Below, in pieces: positions 58,401 through 64,000 of a stretch of DNA of 64,000 nucleotides. A program made the translations under genes and the position numbers. Each line of letters starts with the position of its first letter. Position 1 is the stretch's first letter. The stretch lies in contig CAIIXF020000006.1 in the NCBI GenBank assembly GCA_903813345.2, forward strand, positions 14,080,348 through 14,144,347, given 5' to 3'. Below the pieces are notes generated by a model. The model saw only the letters and a list, made by a program, of their open reading frames with translations. It did no database searches and was not told where the DNA came from. Source of the stretch: Owenia fusiformis. Lineage: Eukaryota > Annelida > Polychaeta > Sabellida > Oweniidae.

Positions 58401-61400
58401 TGGGGAGACAAAAAGTTATATTTTGACATAAAATGTCGATCTTTTAGCTGTATATAATCAATCAAAAATGCAATACGGCGGTTGAAAAAAAAGAAAATAA
58501 AGACTTCTATTCTTGAAAGATTAAAATACAAAAATTCACATACATGACATAATGAACATATGTCATGTGAAGACATCTATAGTATCACAACTTCTCAATG
58601 TAAATATCTCTCAATATAGTGGCTCCAACGTATATTTACTACAGACATGTTATGATATCATATTTTAGAGAGCAAACACAAGAAATGATTTATTGTGATA
58701 AAGTATGATTTCTTAATGTCCAGAACCCCCATTAGAATAGCTCATGAATGATTTTTATTATAAGAGATGTTATCATAATAAAAATGCCTATATTGCAAGA
58801 AATCATCATATTTAAGAAATCATACTGTATGACAGTATGAAACCTTCCTAATTAAGATATTGTAAGAAACCATCAGATGCCCAGAATAAAGACACCATCG
58901 TGATTAAGATGCTTATATTGTAAGAACCCATTGTATTGTAAGAAACTTCATAATTAAGAAACCATATTATACAGATTCATAATTAAAATGCCCATATTGT
59001 TAGAAACCACCATGATTAAGATTACGTTTGAAACCGTCATAGTAGGAAACCTTCATAATTAAGAAACCATATAATACAAAACCATCATAATTAAGATGCC
59101 CATGTTGTAAGAAACCATCGTGGGGGAATTCTTTCTGTTAAAAAGCATTGTTTATTACATTGTGTGTGTACTCCTAACTTACCTGATGTTCTGTGTTGTT
59201 GTTCTTGTTTCTAAATGTTTTACATCACTATACAATTTTTACATGTTCATCTTCACAAATAGCACATGATTTAGAGCACTCTCATTATTTTCCCGAGATT
59301 TTTTTGGGCAAAATGCCTACGAAATATTCACAGTTTGAAATATATCTCTTTTTTTAGTATAGTTTTTCTCATCTTCAGGTATGTGCAAATAGATCATCAT
59401 GTGGGTGCATGTCTCTTTACATCTAGTTGGTGCAGAGCCTATTTGCTTTGCTGGAGATACATTTTAACAATATTCAGGGGTAACACACTTGGATTCTCTA
59501 TGTATACACTTAAATTTTGGGGTAACACAGATTCTGGAATAACTCTCAATTCCTGGGTAACACTAAAAGATTCTGGGATGACATTTTGGGGTAACACTCA
59601 CAGATTCTGGGATGATACTCATAGATTCATAGGTAACACTCATGGATTCAGGGATAATACACTTAAATTCTGGGGTAACACGCATAGATTCTGGGATAAC
59701 ACTCATGATTTCTTTGGTAACATTAATAAATTCTGGGGTAACACACATAGATTCTGGGATAACACTCATAATTTCTTGGTAACATTAATAAATTCTGGGG
59801 AAACAATCATATATTCTAGGATAACACTCAAAGATTCTGTGACAACACTCATAAATTCTTGGGTAACATTAACAAATTCTGGGATAAGACTCATAGGTTC
59901 TTGGGTAACACGCATAGATTCTGGGATAACACTCATTATTTCTTTGGTAACATTAATAAATTCTGGGGTAACACACATAGATTCTTGGAAACCACTCATA
60001 ACTTCTTGGTAACATTTATAAATTCTGGGGTAACAATCATATATTCTGGGATAACACTCAAAGATTCTGTGACAACACTCAAAGATTTGGAAATAACACA
60101 GATGCATACATTACTGCAAGGAAATATTGTGATTGATTTACAGTAAAACAGCACTGGGTTGAAAATGTTGCAGATTCTGTGACATATGTATTTTCTCAGG
60201 AGCAACATATCATGTAAAAGGTTATCTACATCTGCCTATTCATAAAATACATGGCAGTCATGTCTGTTCTTACTCAAAGTAAACTATACCAGAAAGAGAA
60301 ATAAGCAATGAAAAGTATAAACACATAGGTCATTGACTCCATATTGTATTGAAATGCTAGAGAGTCCAAGGGTTTATTGAGATTTATAGATTTTTAGATT
60401 CTTATGTAAATGTAAAAGCCATGGGATATTTTGGCTGGTTTTGTGGCATCACTCATCAACTCATGAACTATATACTGGTTTAAGACTCTACAAACTGCGC
60501 TTAGTGCAGATATAATATTCCATTGTTTTTTTATAGTTTAAGGTGAATGTACATGTTCTCATCCGGAGCATTCACCGTCCCAGCTCATGGAATAAATTGA
60601 AATACCTTTTGACATGTTGGACCAAGGATGATATGTACTGTACTCTAGCTATATTTTCCTGAGACACTTGATACTTGTGGAGAAAACAGGGTAGGGTAGG
60701 TTAGGGGTCATATATAGGTCACGAGGAACTAGATTGATACCATGGAGATGGGATCTGGCTCAGAGGCTTCTCCTTTAGGAGATATTGGGATATGCATCAC
60801 ATGACATCACCAAAGCAACCAACCACAATTACTCTCCTGTCAAAAATACTAAAAAACAACATGAAAGAGCATAATAAGTTTATTTTATTGTTTTGGGTTG
60901 AACAATGTGGGACTTTAACTTTTCCAAGGTGCAACCAAATAAATCCATTTAATTTCTGCAATAATTTAGAGCAACTGTAGAGTCGTAAATCTGAAGTAAC
61001 TTTGAAAATGCATTAAATATAAGACAACACTGATAGTTCAGAAACGGTGGGTGATTTATTAGAACCAAAAGATGAATCCCACCTGGGAAAGATTTGGGAA
61101 AAGGCAGCATTTAATCATTTTACATCTGGATTACAATCACTCATCTTTCTGACTTAAAGTAGTTCAAACAATTCACTAATTCCTTGTAGATGATAGTTGA
61201 AATTCAGATGTTGTGTGTTCATAATGAGATCTTTCCTCAATTTCTTTGAAACCTTTTCAGCTGACTAATTATAGATAGATACATTTAGATCTCATTTTAA
61301 TGAGATTTTAGGATATTTGCATATTCAAAGCCAAGAACTCACAATTTTTCAATCTAATAAAATCTTAGAATTCTATGTTCATTTTCCCCTTGAAACAGTA

Positions 61401-63044
61401 TAATTTGCATAGCAATGAACTTGTAATCAAATTCAAATCAGGATTTCAAAGTTTCTAAAAAGTTTGAGTATTAAGTAAAAATTGAAATACGATTGGATTA
61501 TGACGTGGCCTTCATTTAAACAATTTTGGTCATGCGTAATGTAGAAAAGGCTTGATCATACAAGAAAACAAAATAAAAAGTTGGTTTCATCAGAAATGTG
61601 AATACCTATAAGAACAGACTATGCACTACATGTCTGCATACTTAATTGTTCTTTGCCCGTCCCATCCTTTATCATTCTCTTATGCCTTCCAAACACAACC
61701 TCTCTTATTACATATATCTCTCAAAATAGAGCATGACTCAGGTTTGGTCAAACCATATGGGAAGTTAAGTACGAAAAAATAAATTCTATGTTGTCATAAA
61801 AACTGCCAGCTTTGTTTCTCTAAACCTTGCCCAAGGATCGTATATAACACAAATGTTTTCTAGCTTTCTGTACCTGCCAACTTTAAGGTACAGTCTGATG
61901 CTCAGTCCCTCAAAGTAGCTGAAATTGATCATGTTTCTTGAGACTGTGAACAAGACTGGTCATGTTACAGTCTAAGACACAGACCAAAGAGGACTGTATT
62001 GTAATAGTGTGCAAGTGTAGGTAGTTTAGGACTAGAAATTGGGTCAATCAAAGATTGATCCAATTGGTTATGAAAGTATGACTAGGACAGTGCTATACTT
62101 CTCTAATAATTTAAATGCCCTCTCTCCCTGTAATGTGACATTTTCTTAGAATAGTCACTTAGAATAGTGCACTTAGAATAGTCAAATAACCTTTATAGTT
62201 GTTGATTATGGAATCAAATTGTACTTTTATATATAAATAGACTATACAAATACATTGAATAATAATACAATAACGTCATTTCAAAGGGCAATATAGTGAA
62301 ATATTGGACCTAGGGCCGACCACCACTATGACGTCACATATTGCTCAGGTCGATATAGTAAAATGAATGCCTTCTAAACTAGCACTAAAACCCCTAGAAC
62401 TGGCCCGGCAAGGTGGTAATAATGATCAATAATATTCCTCACATGAGTGCCATAATACATGTCTAGAGCTATCCCTACCCTTATCCCCTATTTAGGAGCA
62501 GACCGGGAGATTTTCTTATGAACAAATGATGACCAATATTGATAGACATCCTCAGACAAAAGAATTAAACAAGTTGTCAGAATTAAATATAATATTGTTA
62601 CTCTTGGCTAGAGGTACTATTAATACCCTCTGAGTGCTTCGAATGATTTCACATTTTGATGCTTATCAGGCCTTAAATAGATTTTAGGGTTTTCATGAGT
62701 AGTTTTCTGAAGTACTGATTTTGACCAAGAATAATTTTATTATGGCATTTTGAAAAAGTGCTACATTGTTGTAATATTATCTTGTCCCTCAACTAAACTT
62801 GGCACCTAAATTTCAGGTAAACCACTTATCTTGGAACTTAGTACTTTTAAGAGAGTAGAATGAAGGCCTCAAACTCCTGCAAAGGGTAAATGATTTTATG
62901 TGTCATTCTTATTATTTCCAGGTTGTGTTTGTGATGACAGGTGACTGTGGCAATACCTCACATCCAGGGTACAAAGCTTATGAACAGATCGCATCAACAA
63001 GTTCTGGTCAAGTCTTCCTCCTCAAGAAATCACAAGTCAACCAG
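34140..63044 (+). CDS. HMCN1: Hemicentin-like gene, 5' end: signal peptide and von Willebrand A domain (partial)
   Basis: Hemicentins are very large extracellular-matrix proteins with an N-terminal vWA domain, many Ig domains and C-terminal EGF modules. Three exons are seen: 34140-34422, 49157-49386 and 62922-63044. They encode 212 residues in one frame. Residues 1-26 are a signal peptide ([16 protein letters not shown]). The vWA domain follows: [15 protein letters not shown] with the metal-site D52-x-T54-G-S56, then [49 protein letters not shown] (D149) and [12 protein letters not shown]. The GGGDCPE block and the spacing match hemicentin N-termini. Introns are 14.7 and 13.5 kb. The Ig and EGF part lies beyond the right edge. 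The symbol denotes the hemicentin family: one-to-one orthology with HMCN1 rather than HMCN2 cannot be claimed. Confidence 0.9.
35850..36147. repeat. Possible MITE-like repeat with GGCCC/GGGCC-rich interior
   Basis: GGGCTGGATTCAGGGGTAGA near the left edge and CCCAGATCCGCCAGTGGG at the right edge resemble, imperfectly inverted, ends of widespread non-autonomous elements. The interior is built of TTTTGGGCC/GGCCCAAATTTT segments. Edges are approximate. Confidence 0.35.
37368..37398. repeat. TGGTA microsatellite
   Basis: Six uninterrupted pentamers of TGGTA (or TATGG) in hemicentin intron 1. Confidence 0.9.
43473..44121 (+). repeat. GTGGTGACAT tandem-core repeat, best full copy
   Basis: It begins TTATGTCACCACCAAGAAGT, which folds as a hairpin (TATGTCACCAC with GTGGTGACATA). 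A GGTTGTTGGTTGGTAATCGG block and TCTGTAACAAATTC follow. Next come four or five core units of about 110 bp with TGACCTTCAATGACCTTYTC, AAGGTCA motifs and CTTCAAATTGACCA. The right end is GGTGGTGACATTTTGTCATG, then TTAATGCCTTG. GTGGTGACAT near both ends gives subterminal inverted repeats. No ORF. The general plan resembles Helentron-associated elements, but the class is not proven. Confidence 0.75.
45215..45352 (+). repeat. Core-less GTGACAT-family fragment
   Basis: GACATATTGTTATAGTCTCC, then GGCATCTGTAACAAATGACA and TTGGTGACATTTTGCATG follow the family order without the AAGGTCA core. Confidence 0.6.
47218..47345. repeat. 20-bp minisatellite, about six copies
   Basis: The unit ACTTATATTACACYRTGGGC is repeated head to tail, with decay at the ends. 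Confidence 0.9.
49157..49386 (+). CDS. HMCN1: Hemicentin-like exon 2
   Basis: It encodes [20 protein letters not shown] through [15 protein letters not shown] to KQSQ. The acceptor is TTATTCTAG after a T-run and the donor GTAAGC, with phases 1 in and 0 out. Confidence 0.93.
50215..50392 (+). repeat. Decayed GTGACAT-family fragment
   Basis: GTTGGTGGTTGGCTTCTGTA and GGTAACATTTTAACATGTTG, then ATGTCTTGTA keep family order. The middle has a short duplicated TATTGCTACATTAGC / AGCAATATTGTTAC inverted segment. Confidence 0.4.
51620..51880 (-). repeat. Contracted pearl-like element, minus orientation
   Basis: On the minus strand it starts AAACTAGAAAACAGCGACTG and has AATCCCACCAAACAAAACAA, both matching the head at 4758-4800. 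About one and a half core units follow (CTCAAATACCATTTGATAGA on the plus strand), then the tail CTTCTCTATATATCCCCTG. Core-unit number thus differs strongly between copies. Confidence 0.6.
52573..52793. mobile_element. 221-bp MITE with CAGGCCCGTAG ends and two G-runs
   Basis: The ends CAGGCCCGTAGACAGG and CCTGGCTACGGGCCTG are inverted repeats. ATGGT flanks both sides (52568-52572, 52794-52798). Inside are G-runs of 12 or more at about 52624-52635 and 52735-52748. An isolated relic of the same end, CCCCCTGGCTACAGGCCTG, sits at about 4239-4257. Confidence 0.65.
55176..55687. repeat. Minisatellite with about 47-bp units, ten or eleven copies
   Basis: The unit contains AAAGGACCAGGTACACTTTG, then GCCAATCACTTGGTTGATTA and TTGAAAT. 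GGACCAGG recurs at about 55189, 55237, 55283, 55328, 55378, 55471, 55611 and, decayed, in between. Each unit carries a CCAAT motif (GCCAATCA). Confidence 0.9.
58690..59125. repeat. Degenerate AT-rich minisatellite (about 34-bp units)
   Basis: Units of TAAGAAACCATCATAATTAA and GATGCCCATATTG recur with many indels. Confidence 0.7.
59478..60105. repeat. 18-bp minisatellite with higher-order structure
   Basis: The basic unit is ATTCTGGGATAACACTCA. Alternating GGGGTAACACACATAG and TTTCTTGGTAACATTAAT variants make longer units. Because the unit length is mostly a multiple of three and the unit lacks stops, it opens long frames on both strands (59335-60012 plus, 59766-60107 minus). I treat these as by-products. 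Confidence 0.85.
62922..63044 (+). CDS. HMCN1: Hemicentin-like exon 3
   Basis: It encodes [20 protein letters not shown], then [20 protein letters not shown] and Q. The acceptor is ATTTCCAG and the donor GTAAGT, phase 0 at both ends. Confidence 0.93.
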
Positions 63045-63171
63045 GTAAGTCTGTTTCTTTGAACAGTCCTTGTATGCTCAATTAGCTTTTGAGTTTCAAA
63101 TAAAATTGACCAGCCCTCTTATTTCATTTCAACCTATATTTTATGGGAACACTTTAAGAAAAATACTATTA

Positions 63172-63951
63172 CCGTATTCTCTGTAATTAGCGCCCAGGGC
63201 GTTTAGAAAATTGAAAATACTTTATTTAGACCATTCTAATAAGCGCCCATGTATGAAAGAAATCAGAAATCCCGAGGAATTTCATGTATGGCAATTTTTC
63301 TTGACAAGAATGCATTTTCTTCAACATATTTTTATAATAATATGACAAATGCTGTTATTGGAGAGAATACGGTAAAGATCGCTTAGACAATATTGACAGT
63401 GGTTGAAGACCCGTCTATGTCTAATTTATTTCCGGCACGCCCACTTTGTCATTATCGCCGATTACCTTCAATATTTCCACTAGAGACTGCTGGATATCGA
63501 TCTAAAGTTATACATTATTTCTAATTTGATGAGAGATCATCATTATTCGTGCAAAAGTCGTGTAAAAGTCGAGAAACATTAAAAAGAAACCAGAAAGTTC
63601 ACGACCTTGACATGCGCAGAACATCTGCGCAGTAGCTTTTGAAATTTCTGAATGCCGATAAAGAACAATTCCTTCATTCATTATGGACTATTTGGAGACA
63701 ATATTAGCATGGTATGGTGTGGGAAGCACCCATCGATAGATATGTATCGAGAGGATGCATAGAATTACAAAACGCGTCGTGTTTACAGCAGTTTTAGGGT
63801 AAGTACTCTATTATCGCCCGCTCCTGGATTTTGAGAAATATTTTTTTCCTGATATATTCTTCAATTCTTGTTGATTCCTCGATGTTTCTTGAACTTTGTG
63901 AAGCGGGATGGGCGCTTATTAGAGAGTGGGCGGTAATTACAGAGAATATGG
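63172..63951. mobile_element. 780-bp TA-flanked element with CCRTATTCTCTGTAATTA ends
   Basis: The left end CCGTATTCTCTGTAATTAGC and, inverted, the right end CCATATTCTCTGTAATTACC match. Both subterminal regions repeat CTAATAAGCGCCCAT. TA lies on both sides. A third inverted end (GAGAATACGG, then TA) at 63363-63374 would bound a 201-bp sub-element. It lies in hemicentin intron 3 and no ORF was found. Confidence 0.65.
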
Positions 63952-64000
63952 TAGTTCATTAATTTACTGTATAGTTTACAGTGTTTCAATCTTGCTACTC

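Larger units (their letters stand above)
49387..62921 (+). other. Hemicentin-like intron 2 (13.5 kb)
   Basis: It contains a decayed GTGACAT-family fragment (50215-50392), an inverted pearl-like copy (51620-51880), a G-rich MITE (52573-52793) and three minisatellite fields (55176-55687, 58690-59125, 59478-60105). The open frames over the last field arise from the repeat, not from a gene. Confidence 0.6.

Noticed and set aside
59335-60012. 225-codon plus-strand ORF
   Set aside because: It lies over an 18-bp minisatellite, has matching open frames on the other strand and lacks any non-repeat domain. It lies inside hemicentin intron 2.
1-64000. CRISPR arrays, operons, prophage or bacterial defence systems
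   Set aside because: The sequence is spliced metazoan DNA. Tandem repeats present are minisatellites without CRISPR-like spacers or cas genes.

Overview
The window is nuclear DNA of an animal: AT-rich, with GT-AG introns, three conserved metazoan genes broken into many exons, and dense transposon debris. No bacterial or viral gene layout is present. One repeat has about 150-bp core repeats ending in an ACGG microsatellite, like the 'pearl' elements described from bivalves. This makes a mollusc or other lophotrochozoan my best guess, but the species cannot be fixed from sequence alone.

Region 1 (1-12772). The minus strand carries the first five coding exons of POFUT1 (protein O-fucosyltransferase 1), from an ATG at 12772 leftwards to 2940. 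Its 3' exons are not in the window. A plus-strand terminal exon of a different, putative glycosyltransferase lies at 1134-1507. POFUT1 intron 1 holds an 832-bp Mutator-like terminal-inverted-repeat element with a 9-bp target duplication and a tRNA-like sequence inside, plus a second tRNA-like sequence. Intron 2 holds a pearl-like repeat split by a 5'-truncated LINE, followed by a second tandem-core repeat that is itself split by a TA-flanked MITE.

Region 2 (13866-25325). The complete coding sequence of SET (NAP-family histone chaperone and PP2A inhibitor) lies on the plus strand in eight exons and encodes 271 residues. It is head-to-head with POFUT1, with 1.1 kb between the start codons. A palindromic NRF1-type motif lies 26 bp before the SET ATG. 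Its introns carry a 1.0-kb TTAA-flanked hairpin (intron 1), two near-identical SINE-like copies (introns 4 and 6), a three-level nest of transposons (intron 5) and a 462-bp hAT-type element with a perfect 8-bp duplication (intron 7).

Region 3 (25326-34083). This is SET 3' sequence and intergenic DNA with MITE-like elements and small tandem repeats. I see no convincing coding gene.

Region 4 (34140-64000). This is the 5' end of a hemicentin-like gene on the plus strand: signal peptide plus a von Willebrand A domain in three exons, separated by introns of 14.7 and 13.5 kb. The introns carry minisatellites (47.2, 55.2, 58.7 and 59.5 kb), repeat copies and MITEs. The gene runs off the right edge.

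The three conserved genes act in unrelated processes (Notch/EGF-repeat fucosylation, chromatin and phosphatase regulation, extracellular matrix). Only POFUT1 and SET could share a regulatory region. The most unusual content is the transposon architecture. Several insertions can be dated relative to one another from target duplications and uninterrupted sister copies inside the window.
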